This document shows positions 17,134-26,690 of a stretch of 64,000 bases of DNA, in pieces. The notes beneath the pieces were generated by a model, which was given only the letters and a program-made list of their open reading frames with translations, was not told the DNA's origin and did not search any database. A program made the translations under genes and the position numbers. This stretch comes from Cupriavidus malaysiensis (lineage in GTDB: Bacteria; Pseudomonadota; Gammaproteobacteria; Burkholderiales; Burkholderiaceae): the NCBI RefSeq assembly GCF_001854325.1, contig NZ_CP017754.1:2666001-2730000 (forward strand). The letters run 5' to 3'. The stretch's first letter is position 1, and each line of letters begins with the position of its first letter.

Positions 17134-17961
17134 ATGACCTCCCTGCCGCCCGCCTCCCCTCGAACCGCGCGCGCCGACGCAGCGTCGGACGCCGAGCGTC
17201 CCGATCCGCTCTTCAACCAATCGCTGGAAAAAGGCCTGGAAGTGCTGCGCGCTTTCGGCGCCGCGCACCGCACGCTGACGCTGCCGGAACTGGCCGCGCT
17301 GACCGGCATGACCAAGAGTTCGGCACAGCGCACCGTGCATACGCTGGAATGCCTCGGCTACATGGCCAAGCATCCGCAGACGCGGCGCTTCCGGCTGACC
17401 CCCAAGGTGATGGAGATCGGCTTCAACTATCTCGCCGCGGATCCGCTGATCGCCGCGGCCAGCCCCTACCTGTCGCAGCTCGCGCGCGACAGCGGCGAAA
17501 CGGCCAACCTGACCGAACCGGTGGGCCTGGAGATGGTCTATGTGGCGCAGCTGATGACATCGAAGTACATCCCGGTGCTGACCCCGGTGGGCATGCGCAT
17601 CCCGATGTACTGCACGAGTTCCGGACGGGCCTACTTGAGCACGCTGCCAGACGCCGAGGCCATTACGCTGCTGGAGCGCTCCCAGCGCGTGGCGCGCACG
17701 CCCGCCACGCTGACCGAGGTACAGGCCATCCTGGCGCGCGTGCAGTCGTGCCGCCAGTTCGGCTTTGCCGTCAACGAAGAGGAGCTGTTCCTCGGCGACA
17801 TGGGGCTGGCCGCGCCCATCGTCGATCGCCAGGGAATGGCGGTGGGCGCCGTGCACGTGTCACCGCCGGCCAGCCGCTGGACCATGGCCGAGGCGCAGCG
17901 CAAGCTGGCGCCGCTGGTCATCGAATGCGCGCGGGCGATCTCGCTGTCCCTGGCGCACTGA
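17134..17961 (+). CDS. IclR-family transcriptional regulator
   Basis: The N-terminal winged helix-turn-helix begins at FNQSLEKGLEVLRAFGAAHRTL and includes LPELAALTGMTKSSAQRTVHTLECLGY. The C-terminal effector domain includes YLSQLARDSGETANLTEPVGLEMVYVAQL and ends with the IclR-type AAPIVDRQGMAVGAVHVS region. With ATG 17134 the protein is 275 residues, the usual size. Upstream in-frame starts at 17044 and TTG 17023 would add a Pro-rich leader. It precedes, and is convergent with, the M20 hydrolase gene and probably controls the hydrolase/ABC/amidase module. Confidence 0.9.
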   Translation: MTSLPPASPRTARADAASDAERPDPLFNQSLEKGLEVLRAFGAAHRTLTLPELAALTGMTKSSAQRTVHTLECLGYMAKHPQTRRFRLTPKVMEIGFNYLAADPLIAAASPYLSQLARDSGETANLTEPVGLEMVYVAQLMTSKYIPVLTPVGMRIPMYCTSSGRAYLSTLPDAEAITLLERSQRVARTPATLTEVQAILARVQSCRQFGFAVNEEELFLGDMGLAAPIVDRQGMAVGAVHVSPPASRWTMAEAQRKLAPLVIECARAISLSLAH

Positions 17962-18057
17962 GGCGGGCCGGGTGCCCGCAAGACAAAGCAAAGCGGCCTG
18001 CAAACCAGGCCGCCCCACCAGTGTTGCGCATGGCCGGCGCCAACGCGCCGGCCAACT

Positions 18058-19305
18058 TCATCGCGCGTGTTCCAGCATCGCCTGCAACAGCACGTCGGCG
18101 CCGGCGGCGATGTGCTCGGGCATGGCGTCTTCCAGCTCGTTGTGGCTGATGCCGTCTTTGCAGGGCACGAAGATCATGCCGGTCGGCGCGCGCTGCGCCA
18201 CATAGACCGCGTCGTGCCCGGCGCCGCTGACCACGTCCATATGCGGCAAGCCGAGCGAGGCGGCCGCGCGGCGCACACTGTCGACGCAGGCCGGCGCAAA
18301 GGCACAGGGTTCGAACTTCACCACCTGGCGGATCTCCACCTCCACCCGCGCGTGCTCGGCGATGCCGGCGAAGGCCGCGCGCATCGCCGCGTCCATGCGG
18401 TCCAGGCCGTCGTGGCTCAGGTTGCGCAGGTCCACCGAGAACTCGACGCGGCCGGGAATCACATTGCGCGAATTGGGCGAGACCTGCAGATAGCCGACCG
18501 TGCCGCGCCCATGCGGCGCCTCGGACACGGCGATGCGGTTGACCGCATCGACCATGCGCGCCGCCGCCAGCAGGGCGTCGTGGCGCAAGGCCAGCGGCGT
18601 GGGGCCCGCGTGCGCATCCATGCCGGTCACGGTCACGTCATACCATTGCTGGCCCAGCGCACCGGACACCACGCCGATCGGCAGGCCGGCCGCTTCCAGC
18701 ACCGGGCCCTGCTCGATATGGGCCTCGAAGTAGGCCGCGAACATGCCGCCCGGCACCTCTCCCACCGGGTGGGTGCCGCGGTAGCCGATCGCCTCCAGCG
18801 CCGCGCCCACGCTGACGCCGTCGCGGTCGGTCTGGGCATGCACGAAGTCCGGCGCGAACAGGCCGGCAAAGGCGCCCGAGCCCATCATCACCGGCGTGAA
18901 GCGCGTGCCCTCCTCGTTGGTCCAGAACACCAGTTCCAGCGGAGCGCGCGTCTCGATACCCAGGTCGTCGAGCGTGCGCATCACCTCCAGCCCTGCCAGC
19001 ACGCCGAAGTTGCCGTCGAACTTGCCGCCGGAAGGCTGGGTGTCGATATGGCTGCCGGTCGCCACCGCGGGCGCGCCGGGGTCGGTGCCGGCACGGCGCG
19101 CGAAGACGTTGCCGACCGCATCCACGCGCACCGCCAGGCCGGCGTCGCGGCACCACTGCACGACCTGGTCGCGCCCGCGCTTGTCTTCCTCGGTCAGCGC
19201 GATGCGGCAGACGCCGCCCTTGGGCGTGGCGCCGATCCGGCCGAGGTCCATCAGCGATTGCCACAGGCGTCCGGCGTTGATGCGGGGAAGGTATTGCTGG
19301 TCCAT
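18058..19305 (-). CDS. M20 hydantoinase/carbamoylase-type Zn-dependent hydrolase
   Basis: At 415 residues it has the length of N-carbamoyl-L-amino-acid hydrolases, allantoate amidohydrolases and beta-ureidopropionases. Dinuclear metal motifs are present: GSHIDTQPSGGKFDGNFG, the catalytic NEEGTRF, AHIEQGPVLE, and the late GAGHDAVY and GISHNELED. The dimerisation domain contains GMDAHAGPTPL. It would cleave an N-carbamoyl or amide bond in the cytosol. It is divergent from the dipeptide-type ABC operon, which may import its substrate. The substrate itself cannot be read from sequence. The start codon has only a weak ribosome site. Confidence 0.9.
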   Translation of the reverse strand: MDQQYLPRINAGRLWQSLMDLGRIGATPKGGVCRIALTEEDKRGRDQVVQWCRDAGLAVRVDAVGNVFARRAGTDPGAPAVATGSHIDTQPSGGKFDGNFGVLAGLEVMRTLDDLGIETRAPLELVFWTNEEGTRFTPVMMGSGAFAGLFAPDFVHAQTDRDGVSVGAALEAIGYRGTHPVGEVPGGMFAAYFEAHIEQGPVLEAAGLPIGVVSGALGQQWYDVTVTGMDAHAGPTPLALRHDALLAAARMVDAVNRIAVSEAPHGRGTVGYLQVSPNSRNVIPGRVEFSVDLRNLSHDGLDRMDAAMRAAFAGIAEHARVEVEIRQVVKFEPCAFAPACVDSVRRAAASLGLPHMDVVSGAGHDAVYVAQRAPTGMIFVPCKDGISHNELEDAMPEHIAAGADVLLQAMLEHAR

Positions 19306-19467
19306 GGTCACATGTCGGTTGGTTGAAACACGCTCGGCAACCTGCAAGAAGCAGACCAAGGCGGGGGCATCGCCGGGGGCTGCCCACCTTCGCCATGTGC
19401 TTCCGCCGACTGGCACGCCGCTTGCTTGGACGAAGGCGACCTCCCTTCCCACACAGGAGCTTCGCCA

Positions 19468-21144
19468 GTGAACCCCATCACGTCCCCTCTCGCGACTGGC
19501 CTGAAGGCCGCCGCCTCGGCCACCGCCCTCGCCGCCCTCACTGTCTTCACGCTGCCGGGCGCCGCGCATGCCGAGAAGGTACTGCGCATCGGCATGACCG
19601 CCGCCGACGTCCCGCGCACCCTGGGCCAGCCCGACCAGGGCTTCGAAGGCAACCGCTTCACGGGCATCCCGCTCTACGACAGCCTGACCGAATGGGACCT
19701 GTCGAAGAACAACGGCCCGAGCCTGCTGATTCCCGGCCTGGCCACGGAGTGGAAGGTCGACGCCAAGGACAAGACCAAGTGGATCTTCAAGCTGCGCCCC
19801 GGCGTGACCTTCCACGACGGCTCGCCCTTCAACGCCGACGCGGTGGTCTGGAACGTCAACAAGGTGCTCGACAAGAGCGCCCGGCAGTTCGATCCGAGCC
19901 AGGTCGGCGTCACCGTTTCGCGCATGCCGACGCTGCGCGCGGCCAGGAAGATCGACGACCTGACCGTCGAGCTGACCACCTCCGAGCCCGACTCCTTCCT
20001 GCCCTACAACCTGACCAACCTGTTCATGGCCTCGCCGGCGCAATGGGAGAAGAAGTTCGCGGCGGTGCCGGCCTCGGTCACCGAGCCGGTCGAGCGCGCC
20101 AAGCAGGCCTGGGTCGCCTTCGCCGCCGACGCGTCGGGCACCGGCCCCTTCCGCATGACGCGCTTCGTGCCGCGCGAGCGGCTCGAACTGGCGCGCAATG
20201 CCCACTACTGGGATGGCAAGCGCTTGCCGAAGATCGACAAGGTCGTGATGCTGCCGATGCCGGAAGCCAACGCGCGCACGGCCGCCCTGCTGTCCGGCCA
20301 GGTCGACTGGATCGAGGCGCCGGCCCCTGACGCCATCGCCCAGATCAAGAGCCGCGGCTTCGAGGTCTACGCCAACCAGCAGCCGCATGTGTGGCCGTGG
20401 CAGTTGTCCTTCGCGCCAGGCTCGCCCTGGCTCGACAAGCGCGTGCGCCAGGCCGCCAACCTGTGCGTGAACCGTTCCGGCCTGAAGACGCTGCTGGGCG
20501 GCTACATGGCCGACGCCACCGGCATCGTCGAGCCGGGCAATCCGTGGTGGGGCAATCCGTCCTTCCACATCAAGTACGACCCGGCCGCCGCGCGCAAGCT
20601 GATGCAGGAGGCCGGCTACACGGCCGCCAAGCCGGTCAAGGTCAAGGTCCAGGTGTCGGCGTCGGGTTCCGGCCAGATGCAACCGTTGCCGATGAACGAG
20701 TACATCCAGCAGAACCTGAAGGAGTGCTTCTTCGACGTCGACTTCGACGTGGTGGAGTGGAACACGCTCTTCACCAACTGGCGCATCGGCGCCAAGGACG
20801 CCAGCGCGCACGGCGCCAACGCCATCAACGTCAGCTTCGCCGCGATGGACCCCTTCTTCGCCATGGTCCGCTTCGTCAGCACCAAGACGCAGCCGCCCGT
20901 CTCGAACAACTGGGGCTTCTTCGGCAACGCCGAATTCGACAAGCTGATCGAGACCGCCCGCACTTCCTTCGACGCCAAGGGACGCGATACCGCGCTGGCC
21001 AGGCTGCACGCGCGCATCGTCGAGGAAGCGCCCTTCGTGCTGATCGCGCATGACGTCGGCCCGCGCGCCATCTCGAAGAAGGTCAAGGGCGTGGTGCAGC
21101 CGCAAAGCTGGTTCATCGACCTGGCCACCATGTCGATGGATTGA
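19468..21144 (+). CDS. ABC transporter substrate-binding protein, family 5 (DppA-like)
   Basis: GTG at 19468 is preceded by aggagc and starts a signal peptide ending GAAHA, followed by EKVLRIGMTAADVPRT. The mature 530-residue protein carries the family 5 features ATEWKVDAKDKTKWIFKLRPGVTFHDGSPFNADAVVWN and a typical C-terminal lobe. It is periplasmic and delivers peptides or other amide-containing solutes to the permeases encoded next. It is the first gene of a five-gene importer operon. Confidence 0.92.
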   Translation: MNPITSPLATGLKAAASATALAALTVFTLPGAAHAEKVLRIGMTAADVPRTLGQPDQGFEGNRFTGIPLYDSLTEWDLSKNNGPSLLIPGLATEWKVDAKDKTKWIFKLRPGVTFHDGSPFNADAVVWNVNKVLDKSARQFDPSQVGVTVSRMPTLRAARKIDDLTVELTTSEPDSFLPYNLTNLFMASPAQWEKKFAAVPASVTEPVERAKQAWVAFAADASGTGPFRMTRFVPRERLELARNAHYWDGKRLPKIDKVVMLPMPEANARTAALLSGQVDWIEAPAPDAIAQIKSRGFEVYANQQPHVWPWQLSFAPGSPWLDKRVRQAANLCVNRSGLKTLLGGYMADATGIVEPGNPWWGNPSFHIKYDPAAARKLMQEAGYTAAKPVKVKVQVSASGSGQMQPLPMNEYIQQNLKECFFDVDFDVVEWNTLFTNWRIGAKDASAHGANAINVSFAAMDPFFAMVRFVSTKTQPPVSNNWGFFGNAEFDKLIETARTSFDAKGRDTALARLHARIVEEAPFVLIAHDVGPRAISKKVKGVVQPQSWFIDLATMSMD

Positions 21145-21237
21145 CGAGGCTCCCCGCGGCGCCGCTGGCCGCGGCCCCGCGCAACCCGTGCAACCCGCGC
21201 CGGCGCCACCGTGCGCCGGCGCCCGCCGGCATTCATC

Positions 21238-22188
21238 ATGATCTACCTGTTCCGCCGCCTGCTCTACACGCTGCCCATCCTGCTCGGGGTGGCCTTGCTG
21301 TGCTTCTCGCTGGTCCACTTCGCGCCCGGCGATCCGCTGGTGTCGGTGCTGCCGCCCGACGCCTCCGAAGAACTGCGCCGCCAGATCACCGCGCTGTACG
21401 GCTTCGACAAACCCTTCCTCGACCAATTCCTGCACTGGCTGCTGCGCGCGCTGCACGGCGACCTGGGCACCTCCATCGCCACCAGCCGCCCGGTGCTGGA
21501 CGAAGTGTCGAAGGCGGTGGTCAATTCGATCCGGCTGGCCGCCGTGGCGACGCTGATCGGCTTCAGCCTCGGCTGCCTGTTCGGCTTCGTCGCCGGCTAC
21601 CTGCGCGACACCGTGGCCGACCGCACCGCCTCGCTGCTGTCGGTGGTCGGCGTCAGCATGCCGCACTACTGGCTGGGCATGGTGCTGGTGATCGTGTTCT
21701 CCGTGCTGCTCGGCTGGCTGCCCGCCACCGGCGCCGGGCCCGACGGCTCGGGCGACTGGCGCTGGGACTGGGACCATCTGCAGTACATGCTGCTGCCGGC
21801 GCTGACCATGTCGGTGATCCCGATGGGCATCGTGGCGCGCACCATCCGCGCGCTGGTGGCCGAAATCCTCGCCAACGAATTCATCGTCGGCCTGCGCGCG
21901 CGCGGCCTGTCCGACCTGGCGGTGTTCCGCCACGTGCTGAAGAACGTGGCGCCGACCGCGCTGTCCGTGATGGGCCTGCAGCTCGGCTACCTGCTCGGCG
22001 GCTCCATCCTGATCGAGACCGTGTTCTCCTGGCCCGGCACCGGCTTCCTGCTCAACTCCGCCATCTTCCAGCGCGACTTTCCCCTGCTGCAGGGGACCAT
22101 CCTGGTGCTGGCGGTGTTCTTCGTGCTGCTGAACCTGGTGGTCGACGCCCTGCAGACGCTGTTCGACCCGCGCATCCAGCGCAATTGA
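21238..22188 (+). CDS. ABC transporter permease, DppB-like
   Basis: MIYLFRRLLYTLPILLGVALLCFSLVHFAPGDP is the typical DppB/OppB N-terminus. Six membrane spans are predicted, and the EAA loop appears as FIVGLRARGLSDLAVFRHVLKN. Length is 316 residues. The ATG at 21238 is preferred over one nine codons earlier because it begins the conserved helix. It follows the binding-protein gene by about 90 bases. Confidence 0.92.
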   Translation: MIYLFRRLLYTLPILLGVALLCFSLVHFAPGDPLVSVLPPDASEELRRQITALYGFDKPFLDQFLHWLLRALHGDLGTSIATSRPVLDEVSKAVVNSIRLAAVATLIGFSLGCLFGFVAGYLRDTVADRTASLLSVVGVSMPHYWLGMVLVIVFSVLLGWLPATGAGPDGSGDWRWDWDHLQYMLLPALTMSVIPMGIVARTIRALVAEILANEFIVGLRARGLSDLAVFRHVLKNVAPTALSVMGLQLGYLLGGSILIETVFSWPGTGFLLNSAIFQRDFPLLQGTILVLAVFFVLLNLVVDALQTLFDPRIQRN

Positions 22189-22315
22189 GAAAACCGAAAG
22201 GGCCAGGAGGGCCGACAGGACCGACAGGGCCGACAGGACCAAGGACAAAAGCGACCGAGGAAACCGAACCGGCCCGGCGCGCGCCGACGCAACGCGCCCG
22301 AGCCAAGGACATGCC

Positions 22316-23203
22316 ATGGAAATCACGCTGAACAAGGCCGCGCCGCCGGCCGCCATCGAACACTCGCCGGGCTACTGGGCCGGCGTGAGCCGCCGCCTGC
22401 TGCGCAACAAGCTGGCCATGGCGGCCGCGCTGGTGCTGCTGGCCCTGGTGCTGCTGGCCCTCTTCGCCCCGGCCCTGATGCCGGCCGATCCCTATGCTTC
22501 TTCCATCCTCAAGCGGCTCAAGCCGATCGGCACCGAGCATTTCCCGCTCGGCACCGACGAGCTCGGCCGCGACATGCTGTCGCGCCTGATGCTGGGCGCC
22601 CGCCTGTCGCTCTTCATGGGCATCACGCCGGTGCTGCTGGCCTTCGTCATCGGCAGCACGCTGGGCATCCTGGCCGGCTATGCGGGCGGCTGGGCCAATA
22701 CCGCCATCATGCGCGTGGTCGACATCCTCTACGCCTTCCCCTCGGTGCTGCTGGCCATCGCGCTGTCGGGCACGCTGGGCGCCGGCATCGGCAATGCGCT
22801 GCTGTCGCTGACCATCGTCTTCGTGCCACAGATCGTGCGCGTGGCGGAGAGCGTCACCACCCAGGTGCGCAACCGCGAGTTCGTCGACGCCGCGCGCGCC
22901 TCCGGTGCGCCTGCCCTGACCATCGTGCGCGCCCACGTGCTCAACAATGTGCTGGGGCCGATCTTCGTCTATGCCACCGGGCTGATCTCGGTCTCGATGA
23001 TCCTCGCCTCCGGCCTGTCCTTCCTCGGCCTGGGCGTGAAGCCGCCGGAGCCGGAGTGGGGCCTGATGCTGAACACGCTGCGCACCGCCATCTACACCCA
23101 GCCCTGGGTGGCGGCGCTGCCCGGCGCGATGATCTTCCTGACCTCGATCTCCTTCAACCTGCTCGCCGACGGCATCCGCTCGGCGATGGAAATCAAGGAC
23201 TGA
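22316..23203 (+). CDS. ABC transporter permease, DppC-like
   Basis: The 295-residue protein has an N-terminal helix (LAMAAALVLLALVLLALFAP) followed by the DppC-type HFPLGTDELGRDMLSRLMLGARLSLFMG. The EAA loop is FVDAARASGAPALTIVRAHVLNN, and the end is the usual SISFNLLADGIRSAMEIKD. It pairs with the DppB-like permease to form the channel. It is followed three bases later by the first ATPase gene. Confidence 0.93.
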   Translation: MEITLNKAAPPAAIEHSPGYWAGVSRRLLRNKLAMAAALVLLALVLLALFAPALMPADPYASSILKRLKPIGTEHFPLGTDELGRDMLSRLMLGARLSLFMGITPVLLAFVIGSTLGILAGYAGGWANTAIMRVVDILYAFPSVLLAIALSGTLGAGIGNALLSLTIVFVPQIVRVAESVTTQVRNREFVDAARASGAPALTIVRAHVLNNVLGPIFVYATGLISVSMILASGLSFLGLGVKPPEPEWGLMLNTLRTAIYTQPWVAALPGAMIFLTSISFNLLADGIRSAMEIKD

Positions 23204-23206
23204 GCC

Positions 23207-24322
23207 ATGCTGACCCCGTTCCATCCTCTCGAGCCCGCCGCCGCGCGCGACCTGGGCGGCCCGGCCCAGCCGCTGGTGATCGCGCACGCCCTGGTCAAGC
23301 ACTTCCCGCTCAAGTCCTCGCTGCCCGGACGCCGCGCCGGCGTTGTACGCGCCGTCGACGGCGTCAGCTTCGACGTGCTCAAGGGCGAGACCCTCGGCGT
23401 GGTCGGCGAGTCCGGCTGCGGCAAGTCGACCACCGCGCGCCTGCTGATGCAGCTCGCCACCCAGGACAGCGGCGAGCTGATCTTCGACGCCCAGGGCGTG
23501 GGCTCGGCCCGGCTGCCGCTCAAGCAATACCGCAGCCAGGTGCAGATGGTGTTCCAGGACAGCTACGCCTCGCTCAACCCGCGCCTGACGCTGGAGGAAT
23601 CGATCGCCTTCACCCCGCGCGTGCATGGCGTGGCGGCGGCCGAGGCGCGCGAGCGCGCGCGCTACCTGCTGCAGCGCGTGGGACTGGAGCCGGCCCGCTT
23701 CGCCGGGCGCTACCCGCATGAGTTGTCCGGAGGACAGCGCCAGCGCGTCAATATCGCGCGCGCGCTGGCGCCGCGCCCGCGCCTGGTGATCCTCGACGAG
23801 GCAGTCTCGGCGCTGGACAAGTCGGTCGAGGCCCAGGTGCTGAACCTGCTGCTCGAACTGAAGGCCGAGTTCGACCTGACCTACGTCTTCATCAGCCACG
23901 ACCTGAACGTGGTGCGCTACCTGTGCGACCGCGTCATGGTGATGTACCTGGGCAAGGTGGCGGAAGTGGGCCCCACCGAAGCCCTCTTCACCCGGCCGGC
24001 CCACCCCTACACGCGCGCGCTGCTGGCCTCGATGCCGTCGCTGGACCCGGACCGGCGCACGCTGCAGCCGCCGCTGGCGGGCGACCCGCCCAACCCCATC
24101 GACCCGCCTTCCGGTTGCAGCTTCCATCCCCGCTGCGCGATGGCCGAGCCTGCCTGCGCGCAACGCACGCCGGTGCTGAGCGAGGCGCTGGCCGGCCACC
24201 CGGTCGCCTGCCTGATGGCCATGCCCGACGGCGGCCACTCGCGTCCGCTGCAACCGCTGCAACCGCTGCAACCGCTGCAGCCACCGCAAGCCCCCGCCAC
24301 GCTGGCCGCTGCCACGCATTGA
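23207..24322 (+). CDS. Peptide ABC transporter ATP-binding protein, DppF-like
   Basis: Walker A is GESGCGKST, the signature is LSGGQRQRVNIARAL, Walker B is LVILDEAVSALD, and the H-loop is ISHD. The C-terminal oligopeptide-type domain has GCSFHPRCAMAEPACAQR. In place of an ordinary end it carries four Pro-Leu-Gln repeats made by a 9-bp DNA repeat. The DppF-like gene comes before the DppD-like gene, the reverse of the most common order. Confidence 0.93.
   Translation: MLTPFHPLEPAAARDLGGPAQPLVIAHALVKHFPLKSSLPGRRAGVVRAVDGVSFDVLKGETLGVVGESGCGKSTTARLLMQLATQDSGELIFDAQGVGSARLPLKQYRSQVQMVFQDSYASLNPRLTLEESIAFTPRVHGVAAAEARERARYLLQRVGLEPARFAGRYPHELSGGQRQRVNIARALAPRPRLVILDEAVSALDKSVEAQVLNLLLELKAEFDLTYVFISHDLNVVRYLCDRVMVMYLGKVAEVGPTEALFTRPAHPYTRALLASMPSLDPDRRTLQPPLAGDPPNPIDPPSGCSFHPRCAMAEPACAQRTPVLSEALAGHPVACLMAMPDGGHSRPLQPLQPLQPLQPPQAPATLAAATH
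24245..24289. repeat. 9-bp tandem repeat in the DppF-like gene
   Basis: Four copies of ccgctgcaa or ccgctgcag plus a degenerate fifth encode a PLQPLQPLQ tail. The period is a multiple of three, so expansion would not shift the frame. Confidence 0.8.
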
Positions 24323-24331
24323 GGAGTCTCC

Positions 24332-25366
24332 ATGAGCGAACGATCCCCCCTCCCTGCCGCGGGCGCCCCGGCCATCCGCGTGCGCGACCTGCGCGTGGCC
24401 TTTGCCGCCGGCGGCAAGACCATCGAGGCCGTCAACGGTGTCTCGCTGGAGGTCGCGCCGGGCGAGGCGCTGGCGCTGATCGGCGAATCCGGCTCGGGCA
24501 AGAGCGTGACCCTGCGCGCGCTGATGCGCCTGCACCCGCCGCGCCGCACCCGCCTGCAAGGCGAGATCCGCGTCGGCGGCGACGACGTGCTGGCCATGGA
24601 CAAGCGCGCGCTGGCACGGCTGCGCGGCGGCACGGTGGCGATGGTGTTCCAGGAACCGCTGCTGGCGCTCGATCCGGTCTATACCATCGGCCAGCAGATC
24701 GAGGAGTGCATCCGCGCCCACGGCAAGGTCAGCGCGGCCGAGGCACGCCGGCGCGCGCTGGCCGCCCTGGAGGCGGTGCGCATACCCAGCCCCGAGCGGC
24801 GCCTGGCCGCCTATCCGCATGAACTGTCCGGCGGCATGCGCCAGCGCGCGATGATCGCGCTGGCGCTGAGCGCGCAACCGCGCATCCTGCTGGCCGACGA
24901 GCCGACCACCGCGCTGGATGCCACCGTGCAGATCCAGGTGCTGATCCTGCTGCGCGAACTGCAGCGCGAGCTGGGCCTGTCCATCGTCTTCGTCACGCAC
25001 GACATCGGCGCCGCGGTGGAGATCGCCGACCGCGTGGCGGTGATGTACGGCGGACGCATCGTCGAGGAAGGCCCGATCCGCACGCTGCTGCACACGCCGC
25101 GCCACCCCTACACGGCCGCGCTGCTGCGCAGCCGCCAGCACGGCCTGGAACGCGGCAAGCCGCTCGAAGCCATTCCCGGCTCGCCGCCCGACCTGTCGGC
25201 GCTGCCGCCCGGCTGCAGCTTCGCGCCGCGCTGCGCGCAGGCGCGCCCGGACTGCCTGCGGCAGGTTCCACCCACCGTGGACCTGGGCGGCGGCCATCGC
25301 GTGAGCTGCGTGCTGGTGGGCGGCGCCGCGGCTGCGCAAGCGCCGGCCGCCGCCGCTGCCGCGTGA
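24332..25366 (+). CDS. Peptide ABC transporter ATP-binding protein, DppD-like
   Basis: A gaggag ribosome site precedes the ATG. Walker A is GESGSGKSV, the signature is LSGGMRQRAMIALAL, Walker B is ILLADEPTTALD and the H-loop is VTHD. The C-terminal GCSFAPRCAQARPDCL segment is the family's Cys-containing end. At 344 residues it is full length and completes the importer (binding protein, two permeases, two ATPases). Amidase follows 85 bases downstream. Confidence 0.93.
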   Translation: MSERSPLPAAGAPAIRVRDLRVAFAAGGKTIEAVNGVSLEVAPGEALALIGESGSGKSVTLRALMRLHPPRRTRLQGEIRVGGDDVLAMDKRALARLRGGTVAMVFQEPLLALDPVYTIGQQIEECIRAHGKVSAAEARRRALAALEAVRIPSPERRLAAYPHELSGGMRQRAMIALALSAQPRILLADEPTTALDATVQIQVLILLRELQRELGLSIVFVTHDIGAAVEIADRVAVMYGGRIVEEGPIRTLLHTPRHPYTAALLRSRQHGLERGKPLEAIPGSPPDLSALPPGCSFAPRCAQARPDCLRQVPPTVDLGGGHRVSCVLVGGAAAAQAPAAAAAA

Positions 25367-25451
25367 TCCGGCGGCCGTGCCGCGCCATCCGACCCCGGCG
25401 GGCCTGCCCGCCGTCCCGCAACCCCTCGCCCGATCTGACCGACTGACTCCG

Positions 25452-26645
25452 ATGACCCTGGCCACCCACCCCTCGCGCGCCTTCCTGCCCTACCCGCCCG
25501 CCGCCGTGCCGCACGCCTCCAGCGGCCCGCTGCGCGGCCTGCGCTTCGCCGTCAAGGATCTGTTCGACGTCGCCGGCTTCCCCACCGGCGGCGGCAATCC
25601 CCATGTGCTGGCCCTGTCCGGCATCAAGCAGGCCACCGCGCCCACCGTGCAGGCCCTGCTCGACGCGGGCGCGGCCTTCGTCGGCAAGACCCATACCGAC
25701 GAGCTCGCCTTCTCGATGAACGGGCAGAACGCCCACTACGGTGCGCCGGTCAACGGGGCCGCCCCGGATCGCATCACGGGCGGCTCGTCCTCCGGTTCGG
25801 CCTCGGCGGTATCGCACGGACTGTGCGATTTCGCGCTCGGCACCGATACCGGCGGCTCGGTGCGCGCGCCCGCCAGCCACTGCGGCCTCCTCGGCATCCG
25901 CCCCACCCATGGCCGCATCTCGCTGGCGCGCTGCCTGCCGCTGAGCGAAAGCCTGGATACCTGCGGTTTCTTCGCGCGCGACATGGCCACGTTCGCGCGC
26001 GTGGCCGAGGTGCTGCTGGGCGACGATACGGCGCCGCTGGCCGGCGCGCCGCGCCTGCTGCTGGCGCAGGATCTGCTGGAGCTGGCCGAACCGGCCGCCC
26101 AGGCCGTCCTGCGCCCGCTGCTGGCCCGCCTCGACAGCGAGGTGGCACCGGTCACCGCCGTCAGCGTGGCCGACCGGCCGCTGTCCGAGCTGTACTGGGC
26201 CTTCCGCTACGTGCAGGGCTGGGAGGCCTGGCAAGCCGACGGCGCGCTGATCGAACAGTACGGGCTGAAGCTGGGGCCCGACGTGGCGGGGCGCTTCCGC
26301 TTCTCGAAAGCGGTGACGGCGGCGCAGTTCGAGGCGTCCAGCGCCGCGCGCCGGGCCTTCACCACCCACCTCGGCCGCCTGCTGGGCAACGACGGCATCC
26401 TGCTGATGCCGGCCATGCCCGACATCGCCCCGCTGGCCGATACGCCGATCGAAGCGCTGGAGGACTACCGCACGCAGGCCGCCCACCTGCTGTGCCTGGC
26501 GCCGCTGACGGGCTTTCCCCAGCTCAGCCTGCCGTTGTCGGGCCGCGACGGCGCGCCGATGGGCCTGTCGCTGATGGGACCGGCAGGCAGCGACCGCAGC
26601 CTGATCGCCGCCGCCGCGCGCCTGATGACTGCGCTGGCCGGCTGA
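25452..26645 (+). CDS. Amidase (amidase-signature family)
   Basis: At 397 residues this is a short amidase-signature enzyme that hydrolyses a carboxamide to acid plus ammonia in the cytosol. The Ser-cisSer-Lys triad is visible: Lys35 in FAVKDLFD, the GGSSSGSA loop (residues 110-117) and nucleophile Ser136 in GTDTGGSVRAP. The N-terminus (LRFAVKDLFDVAGFPTGGGNP) resembles AMI1-type indole-acetamide hydrolases, but substrate cannot be inferred from that. It is the last gene of the importer operon, which suggests that it acts on the imported compound together with the divergent M20 hydrolase. Confidence 0.9.
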   Translation: MTLATHPSRAFLPYPPAAVPHASSGPLRGLRFAVKDLFDVAGFPTGGGNPHVLALSGIKQATAPTVQALLDAGAAFVGKTHTDELAFSMNGQNAHYGAPVNGAAPDRITGGSSSGSASAVSHGLCDFALGTDTGGSVRAPASHCGLLGIRPTHGRISLARCLPLSESLDTCGFFARDMATFARVAEVLLGDDTAPLAGAPRLLLAQDLLELAEPAAQAVLRPLLARLDSEVAPVTAVSVADRPLSELYWAFRYVQGWEAWQADGALIEQYGLKLGPDVAGRFRFSKAVTAAQFEASSAARRAFTTHLGRLLGNDGILLMPAMPDIAPLADTPIEALEDYRTQAAHLLCLAPLTGFPQLSLPLSGRDGAPMGLSLMGPAGSDRSLIAAAARLMTALAG

Positions 26646-26690
26646 CCGGCGCGGCGCACCCGCCGGCACTGACTGCCGGCGGGTGCGCGC

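Noticed and set aside
18058..22356. 1432-codon reverse-strand frame
   Set aside because: Only its last 415 codons (the M20 hydrolase) are real. The rest is antisense to the binding-protein and permease genes and has a His/Gln/Arg-rich shadow translation.
22052..25465. 1137-codon reverse-strand frame
   Set aside because: It is antisense to the permease and ATPase genes, with repetitive Arg/Gln/Gly composition. All real motifs are on the forward strand.
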